Made by a program: the position numbers and the translations under genes. This document shows positions 37,631 to 51,472 of a DNA stretch of 64,000 nucleotides, in pieces. Below the pieces are notes generated by a model. That model saw only the letters and a program-made list of their open reading frames with translations. It ran no database searches and was not told the DNA's origin. The DNA comes from Ilex aquifolium. Lineage: Eukaryota > Streptophyta > Magnoliopsida > Aquifoliales > Aquifoliaceae. Position 1 is the stretch's first letter. Every line of letters starts with the position of its first letter. Location: contig OX637407.1 in NCBI GenBank assembly GCA_951799425.1, forward strand, positions 24,481,191 through 24,545,190, written 5' to 3'.

Positions 37631-40600
37631 ATGATGATGCATTTTCCGGACCCTTCAAAACTCAAAACCAAGCAGGTAGTCTGTTGTTCGTTATGTACTG
37701 ATTCACATTTAAGCTCTAAGATGTGTAGAACTGAGGTTGAATTGCTTCCCAAGTGTGTCATTCTGCTAGTTGTATTGGGTTTGGGTCTATTTGATTATTC
37801 ATAGTAAGGTTCCAACTTTGTTTGTGTATAATGGGAATTTATTCATTTTAAGAGTTATTGGGATTGGGAAAAGAGTGTACAGTTGAATTGCTTCCAAAGT
37901 GTATCATTCTGCTAGTTGCGTTGGGTTTGTGTCTATTTGATTATTCATAGTAGGGTTCCAACTTTGTTTGTGTATAATGGGAATTTGTTCATTAAGGGTT
38001 ATTGGGATTGGGAAAATAGTGTACAGTCCGTAGTTGAGGAACCCTTATTGGATTCTTTTGGGTGGGTAGAAACTTTGTCAAAGGTGATCTAATTGCATTA
38101 CTACTTGTGCAGTTGTCTCTGAATGTTCACATTGGTATGATTGAATTGTTTTTTTAATCGAGTATTCTTTTAGCATTGTATCTTGGTTTGTCAGGACTAG
38201 TGACTCACTCATATTGGATTATCAGATAGGTACAACCAATCAATTCCAACAATAAAAGGACGGCAAAAAGGTGTAATTGGAAAGGTTGAATCCTTTCGAT
38301 AGAAAGCTGGCGTGTGTTAGGATGGTTGTACTGCCTTTGATGTAATTATTGTGGTGTTCTGAAGTGAATGGTGCTTGGTTGTTCGGGCGGTCTGGATATT
38401 AGAAGAATCCATAGAAGTAAACTCTTTTTATGAGGGATTTTTCTGCTTTCTTAAGGATTTTTTTTCTCACTTATATGGTATGGGGGGGTTTGGAATTAGG
38501 TTTTGGAGGCTGCTCATGTTCCAGTTTCTCTTTTGGTTATTTAATGTAACAACAGAATTGGAATGGATGCTAAATTCCAGAGACCCCAAGTGCTTCCAGG
38601 GGCAGGGGGAGGAATAACCAGAGAACACACACACACATGGAGAGAAAGGACTCCTTTCTTATTCATGGTGTTGGGATTTTCATTAAAGTCCAATCAATGC
38701 AACCATATGTAGCATAAATTGTCAAATCTCTATATTCAAAGTTGTAGTATTGTTTTCTCTATTATATGAATCATATTTCCTCGAGAAAACTCAAGCATGA
38801 CATCCAAAGGATGCAATGTGATGAATCGTCTCAACAAATGCTTTTTTTTTGTATTGCTACCTGCATTATGCTGGGTTTTTTTTTTTCACTCATTAGGGTT
38901 TTAGTGCAATGATTTTGGCTGTGACAGATTGTGTTTGAAGGCATATTCCCTGCTCGTGATTCTGGCACACTGGAGCAACTCAAAGAGTTGAGCTCCAAGC
39001 GTAGAGTAATTGAGGAGTCTATTAACAAGAGCAGCTTCATTACAGATGCCATTGCTAGGGAAATGTCTGGGGGGTTAACTTCGCAGTGTGAACAGGTAAT
39101 ATTTCTTTAGCCGACATCTTGCAATGACTCCATGAAAAATGAAAGTCCTCAATGTTGCTTCTTGTCAGCCTTTTTCTATTTGGGCCATTGCTTGATTCCA
39201 ATAAACTACACGTGAAAGTCTTTTTATCATCATTTATGCTAAATCTACCAGATAAACTTGTGTAATTAAATGGTCTTGACTTCCAGATCTCATCATTTAA
39301 CTGCTTACTGCGTCCAAATCTGATCAGTAAGTGACAACATATGATATGTTGTTCTCATTCTATTTATTTCCTTAAAAATTTCTCAGGACGTCCAAAGGTT
39401 GGAACAATACTTGCCATTACTGGAGAATTTGGTTCACCATGTTGACTTGATTGGTGACAACTCCAGGATGGTTTACTGTACTTTGGACCTTAAAATAAGA
39501 TGGAGCAGTGCTCTTGCATCGTCGCCTTTCTTTAATCTTATGGGCCCAAAGTTTTTCCAGATTGATAGTTTGCGCTTTGAGCTTGGTATGGCCCTTTTCC
39601 TTTATGGTGCACTGCTTCGACAATGGGCTTCAGAAGTTCTTTCAGAAGGTAACAGTAATTTATCAAACACATCTTACACAATATGTTTGAATTGATAATG
39701 GTTCTATCTATCTCCTGTGCATCATTGTAGATATGGTGCAATCGGCCACACTTTTTAGAAAAGCTGCAGGAGTTTATCACTATCTCGCCTATGAGGTTCT
39801 TCCCTCTTTACAGCCTGCATTGACTCCAGAGCGGCCGCCTGAAGCTACATACAGTGTGTCTTCTGTTATGAGCCTCATTTGCTTGGCTGAGGCCCAGGTC
39901 TGTGTCAGTTATCTCTAGTATGCTCCTTAAGGCTTTTACTGCCTTGTGGCTACAAATTGCCTGCATCATCTGTTTCACCAACTTACTCTTTTAATCTTTG
40001 GTGGTTGATAACAATTCTGTTTGTTCTTGAATGGCCTTTTTTCCCTGAAAATTTCTAGACTGTAACTATAAGGAAAGCTGAAGAAAAAGGAAACAGTGGA
40101 GGTCTTTTGGCAAAGCTCCACTATGGTGTCATACAGTTACTTGATGAAGCCACTGGTATTTTACATTCATCAACCAGAGAGTTCAAAGACATTTCATCGC
40201 GCTTTGTGGTATGTTTGCCTTTTGTGTGATCCCTATATAGAATTTTTTTTTTTTATCAATTGTACCCTTTTTGCCAGGGGTTGGGGGATGCAAGTGTGGC
40301 ATGGAGACTACACATATATAATTGCCCATTGTTAATTGTGATGATATCATTATTCTGCTGTTTGACAGAATTTTTTAACTGTTTCCGTGAGTATAAAGAG
40401 CACCAGGAAAATAATTTTCGTTCAGAGAAAAGCTCTGGTTGGCTTTCTTTAAAATATTTTTTAACCTTTGATCACTTTCTGTCAGTTTGTCATGTTTCTG
40501 GTTATCTTCTTTCAGTTAATTGATGAACTTGTGAAAATTCTCAATACAAATAGACACATGATTATACCTTCCCTTTTGTCTCTCCCTCCCTCCTGTTCTT

Positions 40601-42122
40601 GAAGGTCCCCACACTGGAGTTGCTTTATTCCAAGAGCTTTTCTTGTTAAAGTTGTAATCAATGGCTCAATTTTTTTACTACTTTCCTTTCCCCCAGAATG
40701 GTAGTGAACTAGTAATATGCTCCTTTGTGTCTGATGTACCACTTAATGAAGTGAACTATAGTAAAATGTGGTGATAGTCTGTCTAGCTCAAGTATTGTGC
40801 TTGAGAAATATGTAAATTTACTAAATCAATGTAAACTTATTTTATGTGTTTGGTGTGTATGTTACACACAAACTATATGTAGGGTCCAATTTGTAATGGA
40901 GAGATTAAAGAATATATAGATGTGATTTCTCTTGTAAATCTTTATGCATAGAAGAATATGGATGGGGAAGCAGAGTCCGCTATCCTGTATGGGAATATCA
41001 GAGACCCCTTATTTTTCAAAATGAGTGATGCATCAAGAGAAAGTCATAAATAACACGAGTAACACATAGAATACTCTATTATACATGTCCTAAAAATCTT
41101 ACTCTTGAGAAGAAATGTTATCAAAATAACAGTTGACTTCTATTAGAACCTTAGTCTGTGAAGAACCTGAATTCGGTGAAACGTATACCTGGGGGTATAC
41201 TGGGAATCTGGGATGTAGTCTTTTCTTTGCTTTCTACTCTTCTTCACTCCTAACTCTATCTTATACATATGACCTTCTGGTAATTTGGTGTCAATTTGAA
41301 CTATGGACCATTCCTTTTGTCCCCTTTTCAATAGTCCAATTTATCTTAAATAACAAAGTAACAAGGGAAACATGAAAATCTATGTACTTCAAAAAATATA
41401 TAGGAAAAAAAAAAGACAACAAGGGGTAATCCAAAAGAAGGATGAGAGAAAAGCATGGTATGGAGATGGGAAATTAGAGAATACCACGAGTTTTATTCCC
41501 ATCTTAATCTTGCGGTCTTCTCTGATGAGCTAATGTGACAACATCAGCTAGTGATTTCTTACGCTTTTCTTGGCCTTGTTACATTTTCTTAGCTGCTTTG
41601 TGCTCCTTCAGCAACAAACGCAAGCACATCATTCCCTTCTTGTCTGTGTCTGTTTCCTTATTGGTTACTGTCATCTCATTCATTGGAGGATCGTCATTAG
41701 TATTTTTGGGGTGGGAAGAGGAGTTTTTCTTAATCTTTTCTGGATTTATATACGGTGATTTTTGTTCTGTGCAGGATTTCATTTTATCTGGCAAAGCTCT
41801 ACATGAAATAAGAAGTTACAAACACCTTGCTGAAGATCTAAAGAATGCTGGTCAGATTGGTGCTGCAGTTGGGGTTCTTCGTCATGCATTAAATAATGCA
41901 CAGAAGAATATACCGGGTGAGGAGTCATGGAGACTGATTATCAAGAAGGAGATTGACGATTTAAATGGATTGCTTCGAAAGTATGAACACGAGAACGAGT
42001 TTGTCTGGCATGAGAAAATCTTAAGTCATGATGAACTGCCTTTACCCCAAGGTGTAAAAGTAGCTACTTTTATTCCTTACCAGCCCCAAAGATGGGAGAG
42101 AACACTTGTTTTTAAAATCTAA
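37631..42122 (+). CDS. BRO1-domain-containing protein
   Basis: Seven coding exons in matching phase: 37631-37675, 38928-39095, 39387-39648, 39731-39897, 40059-40208, 41775-42122 (six are certain; a seventh, leader exon is non-coding). They give 379 residues beginning MMMHFPDPSKLKTKQIVFEG. The protein resembles the plant family annotated as endosomal-targeting BRO1-like domain proteins (Arabidopsis At1g73390 type). Supporting stretches are LRFELGMALFLYGALLRQWA, LFRKAAGVYHYLAYEVLPSL and IRKAEEKGN, the helical-repeat pattern of BRO1/ALIX domains. BRO1 domains bind ESCRT-III subunits in yeast and animals; the role of this short plant family is not well defined. An in-frame stop ends the last exon after LVFKI. 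The intron 40209-41774 is the longest inside the coding region after the first. Confidence 0.88.
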
Positions 42123-43261
42123 ATGTACAAAACTGTACAATAAGCATCTGTGTTTGGAACTAAAATTTTTTCCTTTATACTTGCAAGAGATTTGCTGAGG
42201 TATTGTTGAGTTGTAACTTGTAAGGACTACAGTTTTTTTTTTTTTATTTATGTGAGTTCAAGCATACATTGGTTAAGCTATTCTCTCCCTCCTCTCCTTC
42301 CCTCTCTCTCTCGCCATAAGATTAGCGATACTAGTTTGATGACTTGTTCATATTTCTCAGAAGTTGTCATTGTTTTGGAATTGGTGGCAGTGTGCAAAAC
42401 ACCACCAGGATCTGTTCAGGAGGCCCTCAGAAGATGAGGATTCTGAGGGTTAGTATCAATTGGGTTCGATGTATTATGCCTCAGTTTGTGTTATTGAAGC
42501 AAAAGATGGGCAGGGGAGAAGTATATATACACTATATATCTTTATTTATTTATAAATATCAGTAAACTCAAAAGACTTTGAATTTCTTATAAAGTCAATT
42601 ATATCTCAACATGTCATTTGATCATAACTCCCATATTCTTCAATTTCCTATTATAACCTATACTTCAGCCCTCCTATTAGGTCTCTCTCTCCTACCTATT
42701 CTTCAATATTGTACATTCTCAATGAATGACGGTCACCTATCACTTTATCAGATTTTATCTATATCCACAATTATGTAATCAGTCAATCATCCATTTAGCT
42801 ATACAATCTGAGTATTTACAATATAATTTCCTATAAATATCTCTAATATCTAAGTAACAAGTAAGTAGACTAATGCATATTTTCACACATTTTTTAGTTT
42901 AACCATTTTTTTGAGCAAGTTCATCCATCTCTATTAGGTTTGGAAAATAATTTTCAAAAAATACCAAGCATTACACACTTTCGTAATGTTGTCATAAACT
43001 ATAAGATATCTAATAAAGATAACTCACGATTCACTTGAGGATAGTATAATTATCGGAGGGTTGTATAGTTGTCAAACGTCTCATAGCATTAATATTGATA
43101 CAATTGTTAATAATATTTATTATTTTTTAGAAAATCTATCACATATCCTCAATATGTCGAATATTTATATAGGCAAGTCTGAAACAAGTCCGAAAATTGA
43201 TAATTGTTCAGGTATGAATTTATAATAATTGATTTAAAAAAAATAGGGTAGACATGATTAA
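42123..43261. other. Intergenic
   Basis: The first few hundred bases are likely 3' UTR of the BRO1-domain gene. The remainder is A+T-rich with short ORFs only. No gene or element ends were recognised. Confidence 0.5.
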
Positions 43262-44050
43262 AAGGGTAATTATCATCTACATCCCCTTTAGATAGATATA
43301 TTTTCAATGGGATACCTCTATTATTCAAAACATTATTGGCATCCCTTATAGTTTATATGTAAACATCATTGACACCCTATGCAGTTAAACCACCGTTTTT
43401 AATAAAATAAAATATCTAAAATATCAAAATTACTCCTACATAAATCCAAACAATCTTTCTACAAAAAATTTGATTAAAATTTGAGCCAGTTAAAATTTAT
43501 TTTTCTACATATTAAAATTCAAATTGATTAAAATTCATTTTTATACATATTAAAATTTGATTAAAATTGATTAATTTTTTTTATTTATTAAAATTCAAGC
43601 CTATTAAAATTCGAGTCAATTCGATCTCAACCTGAGCTGCTAGCGCCGATTAAAATTCGATTTGAGTCGATTAAAATTTATTTTTTTTACGTATTAAAAT
43701 TCGATTTAAGCTGATTAAAATTTATTTTAGTATTAGAATTTGAGTCGATTAAATTTTATATTTTTTATGTGTCAAAATTTGGGCAAATTAAAATTCAATG
43801 TGAGTTGATTAAAATTTAATTCGAGCCGATTAAAAATGACTCGAATCGAATTTTAATCGGTTCAAATTTTAATATGTAAAAAAATATAATTTTTAATGTC
43901 TCGAATTTTAATACGTAAAAAATAAATTTTAATTAGCTTGAATTGAATTTTAATTGACCCGAATTTTAATATGTAAAAAAATTTAGAAAATAGTGGGGTT
44001 CTCATTGAAGATATGTCTATTTAGAAAGAGTGGGACTGACATTTTTCTTA
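43262..44050. mobile_element. Second copy of element X family
   Basis: Shares with element X the order of 'cattgacaccctatgcagttaaaccacc', 'cctacataaatccaaacaat', many 'gattaaaattcgag' subrepeats, and 'tctcattgaagatatg' near the right end. It is about 790 bp and uninterrupted. Terminal repeats are weaker than in X (left 'gggtaattatcatctacatcc', right 'gggactgacatttttctta'). Flanking 'gattaaaa'/'aattaaaa' may be a decayed target duplication. Confidence 0.6.
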
Positions 44051-44264
44051 ATTAAAATTACTCAAAAAAATTTGGGAAGTATATATCATTTTGACAAGTG
44101 AGTCATCATTTGCCAAGTGGCAAGCTCAAAACCATTCAAGTGCATGATCAACCAAAAAGCAGTTAAATACTTCGGAGATTTATTTGGTAAAAGCTGAAGC
44201 AAGAGTTTTTGTAAACAAACAAGAAAACGAGCCTATTCTCAGTGTGGTTGAATCTTGAGCATCC

Positions 44265-47200
44265 ATGGGTGTTCAGTGCAATCCACTTTCGTATTTCACC
44301 TACAAACTCTGTACAACCAAGTCCATGGCCTCATTTTCAAATACCCATTTCAGCTCAACTCAGAAATGCCCACTTTTCATCAAGTCCAATGCAATGAAGC
44401 TCTCAAAACTCAGGTATATTACTATTCCTAATCAATTTATACATTTACACATTTGTATATATGTATATGTATGTATAATGTAATATAAATCATGCTCTAT
44501 ATTATGATATGGTCTGTGGCACACAATTACAGGTTGGGTAGGGTTGTTTCTGCTGTGGTTTCTGAAGAAAATGCGGTGGAGTCCGGTTATTCTGGCACTG
44601 ATGTGTTCAAACTCACTTACTTGGAGGTGGGTTTTTGTGTTTCATTGGACTCTATGAAGTTTATAAGAATTTTAGGCAATACACAAACATGTTCAAAAAC
44701 TAACCTTGCTTGAAATGAGGACGGTATGATAGAACTTGGAATTAATATATTTGTCAAATTGTGGAAACAATACAATAAGCAAGAATTAACTAAGGTGGTT
44801 TGGAGAGGACTTATTAACTGTCCCAGTGAGAATAAGTAAAGGGAAATTTGGAGATGTTATTTAAGGGTAGAGGTAGATCCTAATGTGGCCTATAATAGTG
44901 CAAGAAAAATATGGTTATCCATGGACACATCACAATGGTATTACAGGTTTCTTGCAACAGATCGCAAATAGTTGGGACTTGGTTTTGCCGAGTTGTTTGT
45001 AAAGTTTTGATCATTATATGTTGAATTTTCGGTTTAGGGCAATAGTTGGTTGTGGGAAGTGGGTGGGTTGAAAATTCTGGTTGATCCCATCTTGGTGGGT
45101 AACTTGGATTTTGGAATCCCCTGGCTATATGATGCTGCAAAGAAGACATTGAAGAATTTCCAGGTACTTTTCAACGGCTGTAACTGCTGCTTCTCATTAT
45201 ACAGCAATGGACTAGTTGTTTAGTTTATATTGCCATTTTGTTCTTTTTTAATATGATTAGTGAACATTTTCCATGTTATGTACTTCTAGTGCAGCTAAGT
45301 GATCTACCTGAAATTAACTGCTTGCTTATTACGCAAAGCCTTGATGATCACTGTCATTTAAAGACCTTAAAGCCACTATCCCAGAAGTTACCAAATCTTA
45401 GAGTTATAGCAACTCCCAATGCTAAGGCACTGTTGGATCCTCTTTTCAGCAAAGTAAGTTATATGCTGATTTATTTCATATCCTCTGTTTTTGTGAGTGT
45501 GGCTATCATATAGATTATATGTCAAATTATATTTCTTTCGTTGAAATGATGTAGATACATTCTTACTATTACCAACTTGAAAATTGGAAACTAAATATAG
45601 GAGGGGACGAGTTTAGTAGAAAATTTGGTCTATAAAATTTTGGATATTGATTGTTTTCGATAAAAGAGCTTTGATCTACACTTATAAATGATATAGAACG
45701 AAGTTTCTATTGGTTCTTTCCAGATCCACAGCGTTAGGAATACAATCTTTAGCACTGCCTGATGCAACGTTATAAGTCTAGTGTTACCTGGATCGCGGGT
45801 TTCTTTAGTATGTGATACGGGTACGCGTACGCAGTACAACACTTTCTTAAGTACGCGGTATGATAGGGGTAGGATTAGCTATTACGGTATTTTAGGTCGT
45901 AATTCGTTTTGGAACTCTTATCGAGATTATTTTCACTACTATACAAAATTTTATATCATAGAACATCCATAAATACTAAGTCAATTACTATTTATCTTAC
46001 ATTTGTGTTTGATTTTCTATTATCTAAAACAATATATAATTATTGACGAGTTCAAATTTGACTAGATCAAGCCCAACTTGAACGGACCGAGAAAGCCCAA
46101 AGGAGATACTATTCGGAGCTGGGCCGTAAAACAATACGGAGGGAATAAAGGGAATTAGGCGGCCGTAAAACAATACGGAGGGCATAAAGGTAATTAGGCG
46201 GCCGCAAATCAATACGGAGTCCAAAGAACCCAAGCCCAGGGACCAAGGGGCGCCGCCCATGGGAGGCCACCCACTTGGCCACGCCCAAGGGGGCGCCGCC
46301 AATGTGGGTGCCTGCCTACCCCTCTGGTCTCCTCCTCCTCCTCCTTTGTCTCCTGGATCCAATGAAGCCCACTCCAATTCAAGCCTAGTCCAGCTCAGGA
46401 CCTCCTCCGACGGAATAGGGACACGAGGGAGAAAATATTGGAATACGCACCAGAGATCCAATCCTACCATAACTGTACCTACCAATATGGTAGAATCCTA
46501 CCATAACTATGTTTACCAAAATAGTGGTGACCGCCTCAACCCACCGCCTTAGTAAACCTATATAATGTAAGCTCTCTCCACTTGGAGAGGGATCTGATGT
46601 TCATCACCTCCTTGAGACCTCTACACCTTGAGCTCTCTACACACACTACACCTCTCTCCACCGAGAGCTTTGTCTCTCTACACCAAGTCTGTCTCCCTCA
46701 ATGCGCTGTAACTCTCCGGAGTACCATTATTCATCAATAAAGAACACTAGGTCACCGCTGCCGTTCCCGAGAGTGGACGTAGGTCAACCGGACCGAACCA
46801 CTATAAATCTCTGTGTTGATTCTCTGTTTACAGTTTTTACTCATTGATTGCCATTGATTGCTCATTAATTACACCTATTCATATACTTGACTGTTGATCT
46901 TGTCAAAGATAATTTTGTGCATCATCAATTATAAATCTATATACACATAGTTAAATAATATGTATTTTATATTTGTGCTATGTGTACAATTTGGGATCGC
47001 ACATTTGGTGATCTAAATCGCGAACCCACCCCATTCGGGATCGATGTACCTAGATCGTGGGTCGTCAGCAGTTTAGTGAATTCTGGTAACTATGAGTTAT
47101 AACTATAAAAAATAATCAAACGTGACAGGGAAAGATTCAGCAAAGAAGTCCAAGGTTGTTACTGGGGATAAACTACCCATTACTGATTCTCCCAAGACAT

Positions 47201-49872
47201 TAGAAGTATGCCTGTAGATTTTTCACTTTAGCTTAAAGATTAGACATTAGAATTTATCCTTCTGGTTTGATGAAGAATCATTCGATGGCCGCCCTACTTA
47301 TCAGTTTGGACATCAGGAGAGGAAGAACAAATTTTCTGTGATTGCATTTCCCTGAAGTGGCTCTGCCATATTTCTTAGTTCTTTTTTCTTTCATTCAGCG
47401 AATGTTTTTTATAATTTTCTTTTTCATTCTCTATTTTTGTGTATGTTAGTGTGGATACAGGATGCAAGGAATGGACTCGAAAAAGTGTGCAGTTTGTTTT
47501 TTTATTGGGTCTCTTTCAACCTTAAGTCCAGAACCTCTGGATAAACTTTTTTTCAATTTGAACAGCTTTTAAGTTCCATATATTGGCTTAGCATCCTAGG
47601 CGAGTATAAGATAGAGTAATGTTGCCATCTGCTCCCCTTGCTCAGCATAGAAATACTTATGAAGTTTTCATTCCATATACTTCGTAGAATATTTGCTGTT
47701 ATTACTACTCCAATTCATTGTCCTTGTGGCTTCTTTGGAGCAAAATAGTACAAGAAACTGTGCTTAAACTTAATATTTTACTTTTTTCTGTTAATATACT
47801 GTGATACAGTAAAGGGATTCTCACATTACTTTCACATATATTTAGGTTGAATATTTAGAACCTGGTCAAAGCTCAGTAGTTGAAGCGAGCAATGGTTCTC
47901 AAGTTAAAGTTTGTGCTACTGCAGGGCCAATTCTGGGTCCTCCTTGGCAGAGGCCTGAGAATGGGTAGATTTTCCTGTGTTATGAACACTGTCCTCTAGC
48001 TGCCTCCATTTTTCATGAATGGTACCTTATACTTGTTTACTTTAACTAGTCGTATGCTCCAGGTATCTTGTTACTTCTCCACAAGGCCAGCTGACTCTTT
48101 ACTACGAACCGCACTGTGTCTACAACAAGAGCTTTGTGGAGAAGGAACAGGCTGACATTGTCATCACACCTGTTGTAAAGCAGCTTTTGCCCAAATTTAC
48201 ATTGGTTTCAGGACAAGAAGATGCAGTGCAACTAGCAAAGATCCTTTCTGCCAAGTATGCAGCCATAACCTTGTTCTTAGCCGCTAAGTTTATATATTAT
48301 TTTGAGCGAACATTGAAAGTGATTGGCCTCTACCTCGTTTATAGGTTTATCGTGCCCATGAAAAATGGTGACCTTGATAGCAAAGGGCTTCTTGCGAGTT
48401 TAATTCAGTCTGAGGGAACAGTAGAGTCATTCAAGGTACAATTCCTGTTACTTATGAACCCCTAGAATCAGTAATTTTATGTCGCTTCTAGTAAAGAATC
48501 AGTTTTCTTAGGGAAATCTGTTGAAACAATGGTTGCCTATTCAGTATTCAATCGATTTGACATTTGTGGGTCTTGATAGAATTGGAGAATTTTGTGACAA
48601 TGTCATCAAGATGTTCATAACTGGTTAACTTAATTTCACAATTTGGCTAGTCAAAGTAGATATGACGTGCCAAAAGGGATTTTGTTGCTAAAGGATTTAA
48701 GATGACTCTTACAATAGCAAAGGCTGAAAATAGATATTTTTTTAACATGTTAATTCTCTGGCAGATACAGTAAAAGCCACCACTTGAATACAATATAGAC
48801 TCAGTTTAACATTCATGCTGATGAATATAGGGTAGAGGATGTATAAGGTATAGTACATTGGTTTCAACTTCAGGTTCCGTTGGAGAGTTTGAAACATACA
48901 TGATGAAATCCTCTTAATAAACATGGGTGATAAAATTTGATATTCCAGTATGTTAAGCAAGGAAAAGAGTGGATAAATTATTCTGAAAATACATAACAAG
49001 GCCGAAAACTTTGTGGAAGGAGTTCAGATTTATCACCTGAGATGTAAAGGAGTTCAGATAGAGGTTGCTTTACGCAATTACAGAGATTCTTGCGTGGTTT
49101 GACAATGTGCTTATAGTCCAGAATGTAGTTGGCCATGAGTGCTTTTGCAGTTGGTTTGGATTCAAGCACATTCATAAGGAAGCCAACAGTGTGGTGGATT
49201 TCCTATTCAGTTCACAGAATAAATGTGTGCTATTTACATGTTATATCCTTCATATTTCCATATCAGGGATTCGGATTTCTTCAGTGATTTGATCCCGTGG
49301 AAGTGAAGTTGAAGGGTGCAAATTTATTTTTTGCAGAGCATAAAAAAAAAAACTTACATTTAATTTTTTGGCGGGAGTTTTCTATAATGTTTATAGAGCT
49401 GATGAATGCCTTAGTTAGAATTAGCTGCTTCCTGCTAGATGGTCCACACGGTGACATGCTGAACAATCATACCAGGGCTGCATGTCACAAGAATACTAGG
49501 TAATTACTCCCAAGTTTAAGGAGTGCTCTATATCTTCTCATGAGTTGAACAAAAAATAGTGTACAAACTCCTCTGTTTGTACGTCACAATGTAATCTATA
49601 TTCCTTTATTTGTCCTTGAGCTTCGACTTGCTGACTTGGTTCCTTAAAACCTATTTCGCCTGGTAATACTTGTGCAACTATATGTGTTTTGTTATCACAA
49701 TGTCTTGTTATATATGTTAGCTTCCTCCTGAAAGTGCATCTGGGACAAGTAGATGAGGCTTTGTTGGTTTGTAATGCAGGAGCTCGTGTCAAAGGAACTA
49801 CCGAATGCAGCAGTACTAGAGCCAACCCCTGGTATACCACTAGAAATTTCACCCCCTGGAAATTATCCATAG
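44265..49872 (+). CDS. Metallo-beta-lactamase-fold protein, probably plastid
   Basis: Eight exons in consistent phase: 44265-44413, 44533-44626, 45038-45163, 45295-45453, 47846-47964, 48063-48254, 48345-48435, 49780-49872, giving 340 residues. The start follows an in-frame stop (TGA) nine bases upstream. The first 60 or so residues are rich in Ser, Thr and Lys with few acids, like a plastid transit peptide. The rest matches the plant metallo-hydrolase/oxidoreductase family (Arabidopsis At1g29700 type): WEVGGLKILVDPIL at 87-100, TQSLDDHCH at 136-144, YLEPGQSS, GPILGPPWQRPENGY, YYEPHC and DIVITPV. In classical enzymes the motif is HxHxDH; here it reads QSLDDH, so two metal-binding histidines are absent. 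Substrate unknown. Intron 4 (2.4 kb) carries an LTR-like insertion and intron 7 a LINE relic. Confidence 0.88.
46030..46880 (+). mobile_element. Probable solo LTR in intron 4
   Basis: The order of signals is that of a plant retrotransposon LTR: a TATA-like TATATAATG at 46560, a pyrimidine-rich leader, AATAAAGAACAC at 46736, then 'gagtggacgtaggtcaaccg' and 'accgaaccactataaatctc', a block very common at the 3' part of plant LTRs. The G/C-rich region 46120-46500 differs from the A+T-rich intron around it. Neither a TG...CA pair nor a target duplication could be fixed and no internal retrotransposon region follows, so solo LTR is inference and the ends are approximate. Confidence 0.55.
46123..46217. 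repeat. 39-bp tandem repeat, about 2.5 copies
   Basis: Units beginning gccgtaaaacaatacggagg start at 46123 and 46162, with a partial third unit at 46201, giving a period of exactly 39 bases with a few differences. It lies in the presumed U3 part of the LTR-like block, where short tandem repeats often occur. Confidence 0.9.
49065..49230 (+). mobile_element. RNase H-like relic of a LINE
   Basis: Plus-strand translation contains FKHIHKEANSVVDFLFSSQN, matching the C-terminal part of plant RNase H (RVT_3-type) domains (pattern ...H..R.AN..AD.LA). Only a short piece is recognisable and it is in the intron 48436-49779 of the lactamase-fold gene. Upstream match is weak. Confidence 0.5.
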
Positions 49873-51469
49873 AACATAGTTTATCTGGATTTCAAACAGC
49901 TTTTACTCTTAAAATTCTGTACAAATTGAAATATATTCCTTGTATTTCAATATTAGCTAACAGTAGCAGCATAGCTAAGCGTTTCTTAGAGTGTAACTAC
50001 AACTACAAAGGTGTCTCTTTTACATTTCAAAGAATCCATTGCATGTTACAGGAACATATCCAAGGAAGGAGTTATTGTAAATTTGTTTACTAGAATGCTA
50101 CGGAGTTGTCTCTAGACAGTTGCAGAATTGCTTAGTTAACTAGAGTGCATGCTTAGCTTATCCTACCCTGTTTGCTGACATACGATAGGGTTGCACTTGC
50201 ACCGATCTGTAGTTAACAGTCTGTTGGTTAGAACTAAAATAGGATTGCCACAATGCCTAACAAAACAGTTGGGGTTGGATTAACCTATTCTTCCGTAACA
50301 TTTGATTCATATATTTGTACTTTGGAACTGTGATCCAATGCTTTTGAATATTGCTCCACTACGTTCACATTATCGTGATTCGATTCTCAGACAGTGATAG
50401 AATATGCAATTGGAAAAATGTGTTATTGCTCAATATGGATATCTCAATATGACGATGGAACAACTGCAGGCATGAGTGCTCGGGTATGCCTAGAGTCTAA
50501 ATTCCTTGCAGTCTTTTTTAATTGTATTAACTTTAATGAGAAAAAAAGAAATACAGTCTCGAAGAGCAAAATGGCAGTCCAACTCCCCCAAACACAAGGG
50601 GGGCGGGCACTGCTGGAGCCTGTCGTAACAACAAAACAAAACTCCATACCGAAAAATCATTACCTTTTTTTTAGAAAGATAGACATTGGTACAGAATGTA
50701 ACAAGGCTGTCTGCTAAAACTTCAGTTAAAGTGACTGGTTTGGGCATGCCCCTTATCAGGTTCTTTGACCTTTTATGTAAAGGTAGTAAAATATGTATCT
50801 ATATTTAGTTGGTTTGTAAATAAATGCAGCAGTTAAGTGCCAGAGGCTGGGCTAAGTAGTTCTGATGGTGAAGGTCAGTGGTGCTTTTGGGTGGGGCAAC
50901 TCATGAAAATTGAATGGTTTATATTTGTGCTTCTTGTCAAATGGTGGTCAGGTGGCAAGGGCAGTAGTGAAAATGTTGAAAATGGCTGGTAAGAGGGCTC
51001 TTAATGAGTTGTGTCGTGTCGTGTTTTAAATAAAACTATGTAAGTCGTGTCGTTCGACTCAGATCCGATCCCTTACTAGTCATGTGTAGAGTTGTCAGTT
51101 GATATGCCCGTATTTAGTTTGAATTCCTATCATGTTTAAAGAGGGTTCATGTTGACTCATTTTATTGATGTTTTGATAGGGTCTACTTATTTTATCAAAA
51201 TGTTTTGATAGGGTCTACTTATTTTATCAAAATAACTTGAACGTTCAAATCTGATAATTTCATGTTGAATTTCGTGACGGATTCGGAATACCCAATTGCC
51301 GGTGTCCACTCTTTAACAGCTCCATTTTTAATAACTAGGGTAGGTCGATCAAAACACCTTTTTTCTTTTATAGTGGTTAAAATATTTACTATGATTAAAA
51401 GATAAGTATGATTAATATATTTGGGTAAAGGGATAAATATAAGTAGGTGATTTTATTATGCTTACAGAC
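49873..51469. other. Intergenic, with possible hAT-like fragment
   Basis: The first part is probably the 3' UTR of the lactamase-fold gene. About 51005-51330 contains 'gtcgtgtcgtgttttaaata' and 'tgtcgttcgactcagatccg' words like those of the hAT-like MITE at 16027-16525, but without detectable ends. No gene recognised. Confidence 0.4.
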
Positions 51470-51472
51470 TTA

